From: Luidia sarsii
Taxonomy: Eukaryota; Echinodermata; Asteroidea; Paxillosida; Luidiidae
DNA: 64,000 bases
Reading direction: 5' to 3'
NCBI GenBank assembly: GCA_949987565.1
Contig: OX465101.1
Coordinates: forward strand, 27,442,456 to 27,506,455
Position numbers and translations under genes: made by a program
Part shown: in pieces, positions 35,268 through 46,789 of the stretch
Layout: the number at the start of each line of letters is the position of its first letter
Numbering within the stretch: position 1 is the stretch's first letter
The notes under the pieces: model-generated
Told to the model about the DNA's origin: nothing
Seen by the model: only the letters and a program-made list of their open reading frames with translations
Databases searched by the model: none

Positions 35268-35478
35268 GAAAGGTCCTGAACTTAAGAAAAGACCTGAACT
35301 CTGTTGACCCTCAATGTGAGGTACGATTAAATGAATGAATGAATAACAATAATTCCATCTCTTGGATGTAGGGATTGATGGAGTTAGTGAAATGTCGTGC
35401 TGCATTCATTATCCCCCAGTAAATACCTCTGTCAGCCCATGGGGAGGAGGTAGGCCGAAAAATCAATTCATCCCCGTG

Positions 35479-35678
35479 NNNNNNNNNNNNNNNNNNNNNN
35501 NNNNNNNNNNNNNNNNNNNNNNNNNNNNNNNNNNNNNNNNNNNNNNNNNNNNNNNNNNNNNNNNNNNNNNNNNNNNNNNNNNNNNNNNNNNNNNNNNNNN
35601 NNNNNNNNNNNNNNNNNNNNNNNNNNNNNNNNNNNNNNNNNNNNNNNNNNNNNNNNNNNNNNNNNNNNNNNNNNNNNN
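35479..35678. other. Assembly gap, 200 N
   Basis: A run of exactly 200 N, typical of a scaffolding placeholder, so the true distance is unknown. The base call before it ends in CCGTG and the one after it begins with CCGTG, so the two contigs may nearly abut or overlap. It lies in the 14.3-kb intron just before a CT-rich tract. Confidence 0.97.
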
Positions 35679-35845
35679 CCGTGACTGCAAATAGCTTCGT
35701 CATTGCACAAGGGGTGACCAGGATGTCATGGTGGCTTGACTGCATTGCGTTACCCGTAACGCCCTTCCATGTCATGTAAAATGATCTAGACCACTTACAA
35801 TTTTTCCTCCGGTGGTATCATTAGATGGAAGATACCCATCCCCCG

Positions 35846-36206
35846 TCTCTCCCTGCCCCCTCTCTCCTCTGCTCGCTCTCTCTCTCTCTCCCCCTCTCTC
35901 CCTCTCGCTCTCTCTCTCTCTCCTCTCTCTCTCTCCCCCCTCTCTCTCTCTCCCCCTCTCTCCCCTCCCCCTCTCTCCCCCTCTATCTGAGGCTCTCTTA
36001 CTCCCTCCCTCTCCCCTCTCTCCCTCTCCCTCCCCCTCTCTCTCCCTCTCTCCCTCCTCTCTCTCTCCCCATCTCCCTATCTCTCTCTCTCCCCTCTCCC
36101 CTCTCTCTCTCTCTCTCGCTCCCTCTCTCCCTTCCACCCTCTCACTCTCTCTCTCCATCCCCCTCTCCCCTCCCCCTCTCTCTCCTCTCTCTCTCTTTCT
36201 CTCTCC
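35846..36206. repeat. CT-rich tract after the gap
   Basis: C/T-only, mostly CTCTCT and CCCCTCTCTCC. It may extend the region that broke the assembly. Confidence 0.95.
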
Positions 36207-37064
36207 ATCAAAAAAAAAGAAGAAGAAGAAGGAAATACATATGTGGTTACAAATTTGTGGAAATTGATTATCGACTGTGTAATTGCCACCACTTGCTGTG
36301 CGGCATCATTAGCCCGGCTTTGATTCCAACAACTCCCCCCCTGGGAGACCATTAACGCAGGCAGTCAGCGGCAGACGTGGGCTTGAAAGATATCTACATG
36401 CAGGCATACATCAAGAGAGGATTTATGCGATACGGGGTATGCTTCATGGAAAGGAAGATGATGTTTCCGAAAGCTTGAATCTGACCAGCTGGCACGTGAA
36501 ATAATGCAGGCAATATACTGCTCACAAAATTCAACGATAGATGAAAGATGAAAGATAAAAAAAAACCACTTTATTTTCTAGTTTTAGGTTATCTGCTGGC
36601 ATTATGATTTTTTTTTTAAAGAATATTAGCCTTGAGCATTTTGTGTAACATCTACCACAAGCAGACAATGGCATTAACTCTGGTGTGGTTAACCTAAATC
36701 AGAAGGCTTTTGAATATAATTATGGTAAATGCTGCCACGTCGGGGGGGGGGGGGGGCGAATAAACAAATGAAACGAAGGTGACAAATTAGTTTTTGTGCT
36801 TCATGTTTAGAGTAGACATCATTTCAGCTTGGTGTTTGCAGAGACAATATTTTTGAATGCACAGCTCGGGTGTGGCGTAAACCTTTTGCCAAGGAGGAAA
36901 TGAGAACTTTGAGCAGCAACTATTGCCCGGGATACTTTTGAGCACAGCCGACTGCATTGAATTGCATTGGACCAATTTCATTACCTGTGAGCGAGCTGTC
37001 AGTGCGATTATTGGCAAGGGCGAGGATTGGGTGAAAAGGCCGTCTTTTACAGGCTTTTTATGTC

Positions 37065-37068
<4 letters not shown>

Positions 37069-37139
<71 letters not shown>
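37069..37139. repeat. (CT)n dinucleotide repeat
   Basis: More than 30 uninterrupted CT units. Confidence 0.97.
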
Positions 37140-37141
<2 letters not shown>

Positions 37142-37499
37142 CCGCTTAAATTAAATCCACATCTGCCGAGGAGGAGAGTGAAGGGGGAATGGGGGTTGGA
37201 CCATGGAGGGTTGGACAGAACTCATTATTGGAAAGATTTATACCGCTGTAAATAAATGTGAAGAATGTAACTTGCCAGACCTAATCATACAAAAGGTGCG
37301 GAGGGAAAAAAGAAAGAAAAGAAAGAACCCAAATACTCAAAAAAAAATTCCCCCCCCCCACAAATTTCTTAAGTCATCCACTATGCTCCATCCATCCATG
37401 GAGACGTTTAAGATTTTTTTCGTGCGTGTAGGACCTGCGTGTTTTGCTCACGCTCGAATGTCCCCTGCACCTGTCCATTGCCTGCCGGGCATGGGCCAC

Positions 37500-38078
37500 C
37501 GTACGTGCGCACCCCATCCCCATCCCCATCCTCACCCCCATCCCAGCCCCCATCCCCACCCCCATGCCAGCCCCCACCCCGTGCATGAGGTGGGGTTGTA
37601 TGGTTCTTCTGTTCCGGTGAAAAAAGGGGTTGGTTGGAGTGAGTCTATCCCTCTCCCTCCTCTCCGTCTTCCTCTGCCTGTATATCTGTCTGCCTCTGCC
37701 TGGCTCTTCTGTCTCGATGTCTCTTTGCCACATCTGTCTTTCTCACTGTCTCTCTTTGCCTTTCTCATTGTCTCTCTTTGCCTATCTCACTGTCTCTCTT
37801 TCCCTCAAATCCATCTGTCTCCTTGTATCTCTGTCTTTCTATGTTGTTCTATGTCTGTCTCTTTCTCTGTGTCTCACTCTTTCTCTGTTCTTCACATTGT
37901 CTCGATCACTTTGTCTCGGTCACTTTGTCTCGGTCACTTTGTCTCAATCACTTTGTCTCTCTCGGTCAATAGGTCTGTCTCTCTGTCTCTCTGTCTGCCA
38001 GCCTCTGCCTCCTCTCCTCCTGTCTCTCATCCTATACCATCTCTCTCTCATCCTCTACCATCTCTCTCTCATCCTTTA

Positions 38079-38153
<75 letters not shown>

Positions 38154-38569
38154 TCCCTCTTGCTCCGTGCAAGAGGACACCACTGGTTGCTCGAAGCAAC
38201 GGATTCCATCACGGTTGCCTGCTTACCATGTGCGCCTCGCTGTTATCTTTCTTTCTATCACCTCTCCCCTCCCTCGCCCTCTCCTTTCCCGCCTTCTCTC
38301 CCAGGAGCAAAAAAAAAGAGAGAGAGAGAGAGAGAGAAAAAAAAGGAGGGGACTGTGTGCTCCGGCAATCATTTGGGCTTTCATGTTCATCTCAGATTGT
38401 GGGACTTACTCAGCCCCACAGCATCAGGAGGTTATGGGGGCAAAGTACCTCCCTCCCCTCTCATTCTATCCATTGCCTGTCTTCTCTTACCCTCCCTCCC
38501 TTCTCCCCCTCTCCTCTCCCCCTCTCCTCTCTCCCTCCCCCCCCCTCTCTCTCTCTCTTTTTCTTTCTC

Positions 38570-38608
<39 letters not shown>

Positions 38609-38610
38609 AT
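37500..38610. repeat. Compound pyrimidine-rich region
   Basis: CCCCAT/CACCCC units (37510-37580), then TCTGTCTC- and TCTTTGTCTCGGTCAC-type repeats (37640-38040), a (CT)n run at about 38076-38150, a GA run at 38318-38337 and a further CT tract to 38606. The long frames through it are artefacts of low complexity. Confidence 0.93.
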
Positions 38611-39559
38611 TTGAAGGGAGGAGGGGGGAAATCAATCAGAGAGTGCATTACCTTGGTCTCTGATGAAATGTGGAGGGCGATGGAAAGGAGAGCAGCATCG
38701 CTTCTCCCCTAGGAAGATTGTGCCGGGCAAATCGCACCACGCATTGTATTTGCGCAGAGCAATTTCTAGCAGTTGTTTGGACCCGATTGGACATTGACTC
38801 GTTCGGAAAACACCAGGGTGGTCCCGTTTTCCTCCCCATCTCTCTTCCCTCAGGTTTCACACTTAAACAACATAGAATTCGGACAGAAGGGAACAGGGAC
38901 TATTATTTGTATCTCCCAGCATTGGAGAAGTGGGGGGGGGGGCCCTAATGCAATAATAATTTGGTTACTGCTGCACTGTTCACCGGTGTCCGGACAGTGC
39001 ACCAAATCAGTGCAGTGCTAAAAGAAGCTCTGCACCTGGCGCCCCGCGCAACAGTTCAGTGCTCCCATTTGCCTACCGTACATATTCCTGGCCTGAGTGA
39101 CGGATGGGCCACTAGCACAAATGAACCACCCGGACTGTTGCATTTTTGATTAGGTTTCTGTTTTTTTGGGGGGTGACGAGCAGGACGATTCGTCATTGCA
39201 CAACGGAAGTCTAGGGAGAGTACCGGTAGGCCCCCTTTTCAGAATTGGGAAGCTTGATGAATTGCATGCACGTAGATTCAGACGGCCATGAAGAACAGTT
39301 GCTGATTCAGTCCTGGAAACCTGTCCATCTCAAAGTCGCTTTTCCTTTAATTAAGCAAAATAATCATTAGGAAAACCGGAGAAAACACAAAGTGGATTGG
39401 CAAATTTCCCCCACCACCACCCCACCCCCGCAAAAACAAATGAAATTGTAAAAGGAAAAAAATGATGGACAAACGTTTTGATGAAGATATTTGTCAATGC
39501 ATCATTACATGTATGCGAATATGATAATGGGAAACATTGGTGGTGGTGTGTTGATGATG

Positions 39560-39918
39560 GTACAGGGCACCAGACCTAGTCTGTGCAAGCAAACTGCAGT
39601 ATCACATAGGCCTTTCTTAATATTTAACCGGGTATGCAAATTGTATGCATTGAGCCCAAAACGAGGCTATGAGCACTAGATTTTTCCAAATGGCAGTAAA
39701 TTCAAGGGACTAATACACTTGTTTCTAAGATAACGTTTGATTTTGTTGAAGAAAAGATAAAAAAGCAGCGGGGAACAACAATCAATCTAGCGTCCATAGC
39801 CTTGCTTTCAGTTCAATGCATAGGCCTACAATTTGCATAGATATTAAGAACAGCCCATAGGACACACCATTCTCTTCTGCACTTTTCCTCAAAAGATGCT
39901 GAAACCCGAAACCTGTAC
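39560..39918. mobile_element. Large foldback element (~360 bp)
   Basis: GTACAGG at 39560 pairs with CCTGTAC ending at 39918. The inner ~75-bp arms are highly complementary: TATGCAAATTGTATGCATTG against CAATGCATAGGCCTACAATT, and AGGCTATGAGCACTAG against CTAGCGTCCATAGCC. The loop is about 105 bp. No second copy seen. Confidence 0.8.
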
Positions 39919-40424
39919 TGAGCTGCCAGCATTCACAAATGGTTTTAATTGGGTAGAATAAACTTACAAAAGCAGTCAGAAAAAAAAATATAATGAAATC
40001 AATTCTTAAAGCCTCTTTTCGATGCACTATATCATCAATAGGCCTATCAAACACAATGGTCTAAGTACAAAACATACATGTACAGATACATGTAGACTGT
40101 ATGGTGTCTGGCTACATTTACACAACTTTCGAAAGCACCCTTTTATGGATCACAGTGTATTATAAATGCCTACCTTAGATAAATGTTTCTTTGTTTTAGA
40201 TACATGTATGTATAGGTTTGGCTGTTATTGTCAGTTATAGGTTTTAAAAGAAGTTAGTAAGATAAAAATGTTGAAAATAAGGTGGGTTTTGTTCATGAAA
40301 TCAAGTGAAAAATAGGTATTTTTTTTGATTTGGTGTAATGCAACCTAATTGATTGCGATTAGAAATTTGAATTTCAATTGTGCATGATACTGATTATTTT
40401 GACCATTATTGCCAATCTGAGAAA

Positions 40425-40520
40425 AAGAGGTCCTGACGTTTTGATCCTACATGATGCAGGGCATGTGTCAAAGGCCTTTGAGATATGCCCTGCGGTGCAT
40501 GAAACACCAGGCCCTCTCGA
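40425..40520. mobile_element. F1 remnant
   Basis: AGAGGTCCTGACGTTTTGAT and GCATGAAACACCAGGCCCTC are eroded arms facing each other. Confidence 0.65.
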
Positions 40521-41576
40521 TTATTAAAGATGGTTACATGATCATACAGTCAATTTGATTCCAATTCAAATGACCGAATGACTGCCTCGAATGACCGAAG
40601 GAAAAACAAAAATCACATCATCCTTTCGTCATCATGGATAAAGAGAAGGGGGAGTGGGGTGGGGGGGGGGGAAGTGGGGGAAAAGGAATACAGCTGCTTG
40701 CATTGGGCCCAGAGTGGTTCACATTAGAACAAGCAAACTGTCCGTCACTTTTGAGTTCCATAATCTTGCCTTTCCCCAGGACAGGATTTCAAAAACATAC
40801 TCAGAGAAAACAAATCCAAACCGGAGATGCTGCACTTAGTTGCCTCTCTGCCCCCCCCCCCCCCCCGAGAAAGCCAATACTGGCATTGTTTGCTACTTTA
40901 TAACAAGTAGTGGCCGCGGGAGCTACAGACCCCCCCCCCCCCTTACTTTTACCGGCAGTGTTTTTTCCAATCTCCGTGCACGTGCAGGGAAGGCCGTGTT
41001 TACAAAAGCCCTCAAAGGGTAAATCTTCGCCTTAGAAAAAATGCACCAATTTGCCAGTGCAATTAGTAGGCATGTTTCTTGGTTTTCGTGCGTGCGTGTG
41101 TTGGTTTTTTGGTTTTTTTTTTTTGTGATGCTTTTTGTCGATTGACGAATTTGCAGAGAAGAATCAGCCCCCGCATTGGTGGATAAAAGGTTATTGCTTT
41201 GGGTAAGGCTGTCAAGGCTTGTCTAGTCGTAGGCTTTTCAGAGGAGAGGGTGGGGGAGGTGGCTCTTCATGATGAGATGCGAGTACGGAAATCCCGGTGA
41301 AATTGCTGGCTTCAAGTGCAGCATGTACTCTCCGAGTACGCATACTTATTACTGCCAGGTTTCTGAGAAACGCACGGCGCAATTTGGCCGAAGATTGATG
41401 CCTCTTTTGCACAGCTTTCACTGAGAAGGGAGATTTGTTCAACAGGCAATTCAATAGGTTCAATGTGTTCTTTGTCCCAATTGAACATCATTGCAATTCC
41501 TTTTCATAGATTGGAGAGTGAGGAGACTGAGGAGATTGATTCTATATTATTCTATATTATGAGCATTTAATATTGT

Positions 41577-41680
41577 GAGCATTTAGTGGGCCTGATGTAT
41601 TTGTGCCTAGCAGGACCCTCCTCAAAGGCTCCCTTTGAGAAAGAGCCTGCCGTCAGGCCCTCACAAATGCTTGAGATTTT
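41577..41680 (+). mobile_element. F1 remnant
   Basis: GCATTTAGTGGGCCTGATGT, CCTTTGAGAAAGAGCCTGC and GTCAGGCCCTCACAAATGCT are inverted F1 arms with eroded centres. Confidence 0.7.
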
Positions 41681-42202
41681 CCCCTTTTTTTGTGGTCATT
41701 GAATTCAGTCTGTGGTATTCCTTTCAGTTTGTGGGTAGCGAATGCACCGCCCACAGTGCGACGACCTTCCCCCTGAGATGCACCGCCTCCTCAAAAAGTC
41801 TGGGCGTCCGAGTTGCTTCTTTCTTCTCCTTTTAAATGTTGCGATGAGCCGAGCCGAATGAATTCGCACACGTGGACATACGGGTGATGCTGTGCCGTGC
41901 TGCATCCGCTGAACATGCGGCAGGCCGGCTGAAGTGTTTTTCTTCGTCCAGACTGCGTCGTGCAGTGGCAGCAGCACTTTCAGTGGAGGAAACGACCGAG
42001 CAATCAATCCCCAATCCAACGGCTCAGCTTGCCTGTCCCTTTTTTCTTTTTTTTCTTTTTTCATGCTCAGATTTCGGTGATTACCTTTCTTTGTGGCGCA
42101 AAGAGGCAGTTGGTCCGTCGGCCGATTCTGTCTCACCTGAAGGGGAGACTGCTCACTTACCTCTGAAAAGAAATGAAAAAAAAGGAAAAAAGGGGGGGGG
42201 GT

Positions 42203-42285
42203 GGGGCCTGATGTTTTGATCGTAGTCTTGCTGGGATCCAAATGTCAGGCCGGCTTGATTTGTTGGGATTTTCCTCGCAACATTT
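42203..42285 (+). mobile_element. F1 remnant
   Basis: GGGGCCTGATGTTTTGATCG and GCTGGGATCCAAATGTCAGG, followed by CGCAACATTT from the tail. Confidence 0.65.
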
Positions 42286-44120
42286 AAACCAGGGTGCATC
42301 ATTTCATCGGGCACAATCAAGTCACTTGTTCGACTACCAGTCCGCTGAGATTTTCTCTGGCAATTTACAGCTAGCCTTAGTACTGCACCGACCGAGGCCG
42401 AGTATGAAATGTTCAAAACACCGACATGACTTGAAGTGAGTGAACTGTTTCTTGGTTGTGACCGCCAGAGCGCTGCCCCCCAGAAAAACACTGCCCTAAA
42501 GTGTGGTGGGTTGTGTGAGGCCCCCCCCCCCCCCCAAGATGGCAGTATCACGATTCCCTGAAAACCACACGGGCACTGTCTGTACACGGGTGTATGAGAT
42601 GTCCATAGAGGTACATTAAAGCGCTATTGATGGCTGTAATGACGTCATTCGCTTTCCTGCGGGCGAGAGAGAGAGAGTGAGAGAGAGAGAGAGAGTAAGA
42701 GAGAGCTGGGAATGGGGTCACACTCTTGACGGGAACATGGCTCAGGTTGAATGCTGCCCCCCCCAACCCCCCCCCCCCCAAATCCACCATCCACCAACCC
42801 CAACCCCCTCATTCGTCCATCCAAGGATCTTATATTGAGTCGAGACGGAAGGGAAGGGCGAGCACGGATGGGAAGGGGGAGCAACGGGTAGACGGGGCAA
42901 GTAAGCCTCCCCCAAAACGCATGCACACCGGTTGTAATTGGATTTCGGTTTACTCCGTCTAAACGCATCAGAGACACGGCGGAGGACGAGGAGAAGGAAG
43001 GAGGCAGGGCTGGTGGTGTTGAACGCAAGTCTTGTCGAGGGGACAAGCACGGGGCACGACTGCGGATAATTCATAATTTTTTTGTGCCCCGAGTGCGTAT
43101 TATCAACTAAAAAAAAGTGAATCCATTTTTTTTTTTTTATCCTGATGATATGCAGCAGGGGACGGGGAAGGCATGGGTTAAATGATCGCCGGTGTGTGAG
43201 TGCATTGTCAGCCTCACTGAGTCATCTCTTTGCAGAGACCCGGAAATCCGTCCGGAATCCTCCCCCCTCCGTAATTTTGATAGATCCATCCCCTTAGAAA
43301 TGAAAAAAAAAAGAGGAGAAGAAGACGAAGAAGAAGAAAAGAAAACAGCACCGAGGGAATCCTTCCTGTGACTCTTCAGGGTCTTGCTTAGTTCTCCTCC
43401 CTCTCTCCTTCCTGCTTCCCCCTCAATGGAACCTTTTTAATTGTGGGAGGGGGGGAGGTACTAGGTAAGCCGAGCTCGCAGCCCGACAGATTCAGTCCAT
43501 TCATGTTTCTTCCCCCCCCCCCCCCCGATCTGATTAGTAAGGTGTAACGTGGAATTGACACTGCAGGATCTCTCCTTCTTAACCCCCCCCCTACCCCCCA
43601 GTCCACTCCCCCCCCCCTCTGCAGCTGCCTTAGTTTTCCAGGTGCATAATTATGTGCAACAAATGTCGCAGCAAAAACCCAGCATCTAAATCCTGCACCA
43701 TTCATTCGAAGAACTACTTTTGGCATGGGACATTCATTACCCGTGTTTTTTTTGTTAAGCCGACCTTTTGCTCCGATCAAAGACCTTTTGCTCCGATCAA
43801 AGGGGGCTTACAATGCATCGTTACAAGTGGATTTTTTTTTTCTTGTCTCTAATTTTCTCTTATCGCAAAACTATTGGAGATTACAGAACACACATACACA
43901 TACCGATTTTTTGTATCCTCATGGAGACATTGCTTTATGCAGTATGCAACCGAGTGAGAAACGATGTTTTAGAAATGCTCCCATTTTAACCACATTCACT
44001 TTCCTGGGCAGAAATTTGGACCGTATGTCCCTTTTATGTATAAACAAATATGCTTCAAACTCTTACCCATCACAAATGTCCTAGTTTTGAGTTATTTCCA
44101 AATACCAGTTTTGTGAAAAC

Positions 44121-44198
44121 CTTGTGGAGACCTATACACCTTAACAATTTCCCTGTGGAGACCCATTCAACTTATTGGACTAGGTCTCCACAAGGTGC
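44121..44198. repeat. Short inverted repeat
   Basis: CCTTGTGGAGACCTA near the left and TAGGTCTCCACAAGG at the right, with a third CTGTGGAGACCC between them. Confidence 0.8.
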
Positions 44199-44375
44199 TA
44201 GATTCGCACGCTCTCACACACACACACACAAACCTATGACAGCTCCAGCGGACATTCCCTGTGTGAGACTGCACAGCGTACACGCATACCCCGTGCGCCG
44301 TGAATGATTGCGGAACTGCTGCGGATATTCATGATTCTGTCTCGCGATTCTTTGGTCTGCTGCAGCCGGGCTACC

Positions 44376-44476
44376 CCGGGGGGAGGGGGGGAGGGGGAGG
44401 GGGAGGGGGAAGGGGGAGGGGAGGGAGAAGGGGGGAGGGGGGAGGGAGAAGGGGGGAGGGGGGAGGGGGGAGGGTA
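44376..44476. repeat. (GGGGGA)n G-rich tract
   Basis: About 100 bp of GGGGGAGGGGGAGGG-type sequence on the + strand, one of the few purine-rich tracts on the gene's sense strand. Confidence 0.95.
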
Positions 44477-44861
44477 CCAGGCAGGGCCGGTGTACGGTTA
44501 CACATTCTTCAAACATTGGACACGAAATGTAATCTTGCCATGCCATGTTCCTTTCCTGCTCAATTCCACCACCCCCCCTCCGTAAGATGGAGGGTGGAGG
44601 TTGTTCTATGCAATGTCTGTACCTGATACCAAGACGTAACCGCTCACACTCGGTGCATTACCGGTATTTGCAATGAGTCTAGAAATCTGTCTAGAAATCA
44701 ATCAAGAAAGAGTTTGATCCTGGATGAACGATTTCAACAATCAATTTGTCAAGCGATAGATTTATCGATGGACAAATGGATTGATCAGTCCGTCAATGAG
44801 GAATTAACCGATCCACCTATGGAATAATGAATCAGTTTAAAGCACTATATACATGTACACA

Positions 44862-44945
44862 AATATTGCAGACTTCTTACTGACTAAAATGCAAATCTCA
44901 AAGTGTGGATGGGCCCCAACGTTTCAATCCTAGCAGGTCCTTCCT
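44862..44945 (-). mobile_element. F1 partial copy, tail first
   Basis: TTGCAGACTTCTTACTGACT, then GCAAATCTCAAAGTGTGG and GGGCCCCAACGTTTCAATCC. One arm is present. Confidence 0.75.
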
Positions 44946-45210
44946 TTCATTGGGCCATCTACTTCTTCGAAAACAATGACATATTCATAATTCTTCGTTG
45001 AAGTTCTGGTAGTAATTTGTGGACAGACAATGGTGCACTTAGAAACAGCCATATTAAGTGCCTTAAAAATGTAATAATGTATTATCATTATTATTGTTAA
45101 AGATATTGAGTAAAAATAAAGCTTATCAGAACTGACTCATTTCACAGAATGTGAAAGGTTTAATGAAAAAAAACGGCCAAATTTAAGTATCTTCATGCAA
45201 TTTTATCAAC

Positions 45211-45299
45211 TGATATGAAATGAATATCAAAATGTCAGGAGGGCCTGACATTTTGATCCTAGCAGGACCTTTCTCAAAGGCAGAATGATATGAAATGAA
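45211..45299. mobile_element. F1 short copy with 14-bp target duplication
   Basis: TGATATGAAATGAA at 45211-45224 and 45286-45299 flank 61 bp holding two short inverted pieces (ATCAAAATGTCAGG and GGGCCTGACATTTTGATCCT). Confidence 0.88.
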
Positions 45300-45431
45300 A
45301 CTCAATTGTTGGGAGGTTTTTAGCAGCCACTGGCTTGCAAGTAATGACATGTGTTACTGAGGGTGCTTCTGTCGACTGCAACTGTTTATATTTTCAATTT
45401 AAGGTGCTGAGCCCCGAGTTGTCTAGACATT

Positions 45432-45883
45432 GGGGCCGTTCCCACTACAAAAATCATCGCGATTTGAATCGTGATTAAAAAAAAACTTCTTTTTGGGGGG
45501 TCGTGTCCACACAGGCCAAAAAATCGCAAAAAAAAACCCCATGAGATGGTTGTGGTTAGCAGTTGTGGTCAAATGGTGGGTGTGTCCTTGAGGGTGGCCA
45601 CGCAGGGAGACATATAAACAAGCACGGCACTTCCTGTCAATCAGAGCGTGAGCGGTGAATTGTGGAATAAAAAAAAACTGGTTACCACACACACACCGCG
45701 TCGCAAAAAGACGTGATTCGTTGAAAAAGTCTCACTCTTAGTGGAGTCCAAATCGCGATTCAAATCCCACTTATAATTGCGTTTATTTATTATGTCCAAT
45801 TACACCAAAAAAGTGGAGTTTGAATCGTGATTCAAATCGCGATCCAAATAATCGCGTTAATTTGGTGTGGCGGATACGGCCCT
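45432..45883 (+). mobile_element. F4 element, full copy (452 bp)
   Basis: Ends GGGGCCGTTCCCACTACAAA and TTGGTGTGGCGGATACGGCC are inverted. Next to them lie nested inverted segments (CGCGATTTGAATCGTGATT and AATCGTGATTCAAATCGCGA). Internal GACATATAAACAAGCACGGC is shared by all three copies. No coding capacity. Confidence 0.88.
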
Positions 45884-46042
45884 AATGCAGCATGACTGAG
45901 CCAATAGACCATTTGGCCTGAATCATGCCTTGAAATGCTTGCCCAGATCCCCGTTATCTCTGGGTGACAAAAGCCATTAATTCAGCTCGGGGAAAAAAAC
46001 CCATTTAATATAAAGACTTAAGGCTTTGCATGGTGGGTGAAA

Positions 46043-46296
46043 CAATATGGGAGGGTTTGCGGTGACACCATGTATAAGGTCTCTTAAAGAAGAGGTATGG
46101 TTCTATTAAACCTGAGTTGATGACTCGACGTTCCGGCCAGTTAGTCTCTGGCCATCATCAGGAGAGTGAACAGCATTCTCCTGATGACGGCCAGAGCATA
46201 GCACGTCGAGTTATCACTCAGGTTCTCTTCAGAACCAAGCCTCTCCTTTAAGAGACCTTATACATGGTGTCACCACCAACCCTCCTATATTGTTCG
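46043..46296. mobile_element. F6 foldback element, complete
   Basis: A near-complete inverted repeat of about 125 bp per arm: AACAATATGGGAGGGTTTGC at the left, CCCTCCTATATTGTT at the right; GGTGACACCATGTATAAGGT against ACCTTATACATGGTGTCACC. The centre pairs CTCTGGCCATCATCAGGAGA with TCTCCTGATGACGGCCAGAG. Confidence 0.92.
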
Positions 46297-46548
46297 AAAG
46301 ACCTGTAATGCTCTCTGGGGATGCGCCCGCTTTTGGTTTTTTTTTTTTGTGGTCAGTTTATGCCGCATTTGCACGGCACAGATGTTTGCACAAATGTGAA
46401 TTGGAGCATTTTGCAAATGTCTTAAATGCATCCCAAGTGCCAGAATTCCCCCAAACAAAAACACCCTAGAGTCGTGGAGGGGCTGTTTTCAGAAGCTGTT
46501 CAGGAAATGAAAAAACAGGGAGTGCATTTTGTCAGAGTGCCGAGATAA

Positions 46549-46600
46549 CACTCGGGTTCTTCTCAGACCCTCCCCTCTTTCTTGAGAGACCTTTTTTGAT
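46549..46600 (+). mobile_element. F6 fragment
   Basis: ACACTCGGGTTCTTCTCAGA and CTTGAGAGACC correspond to the right arm of the element just upstream. Confidence 0.6.
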
Positions 46601-46789
46601 TCATGGTTCAATGGCAAACGTTTCTTCTTTTAGCTTTTAAAGTTTTACAGAAGGATGGAGTGACGCTGTGCCTCTTCCAAGTTGAAGTTCATCATCCTCT
46701 TCCTCCTTGTCTTCCTCTTTCTCCCCGCCCTCGCCATTTGCCCCTCCTCTCTCATTTTCTTCCTTCTCCTTTGCCCGTCCTCCTCATCA

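Noticed and set aside
37203..38712. 486- and 360-codon Ser/Leu-rich frames
   Set aside because: Compound CT and TCTG repeats; no conserved features.
42300..42440. Third F7 copy in reverse
   Set aside because: Only about 25 bp (GAGATTTTCTCTGGCAATTT region) resemble F7. Too little to call.
43763..43802. 20-bp perfect tandem duplication ACCTTTTGCTCCGATCAAAG
   Set aside because: Too small to interpret; an ordinary slippage-type duplication.
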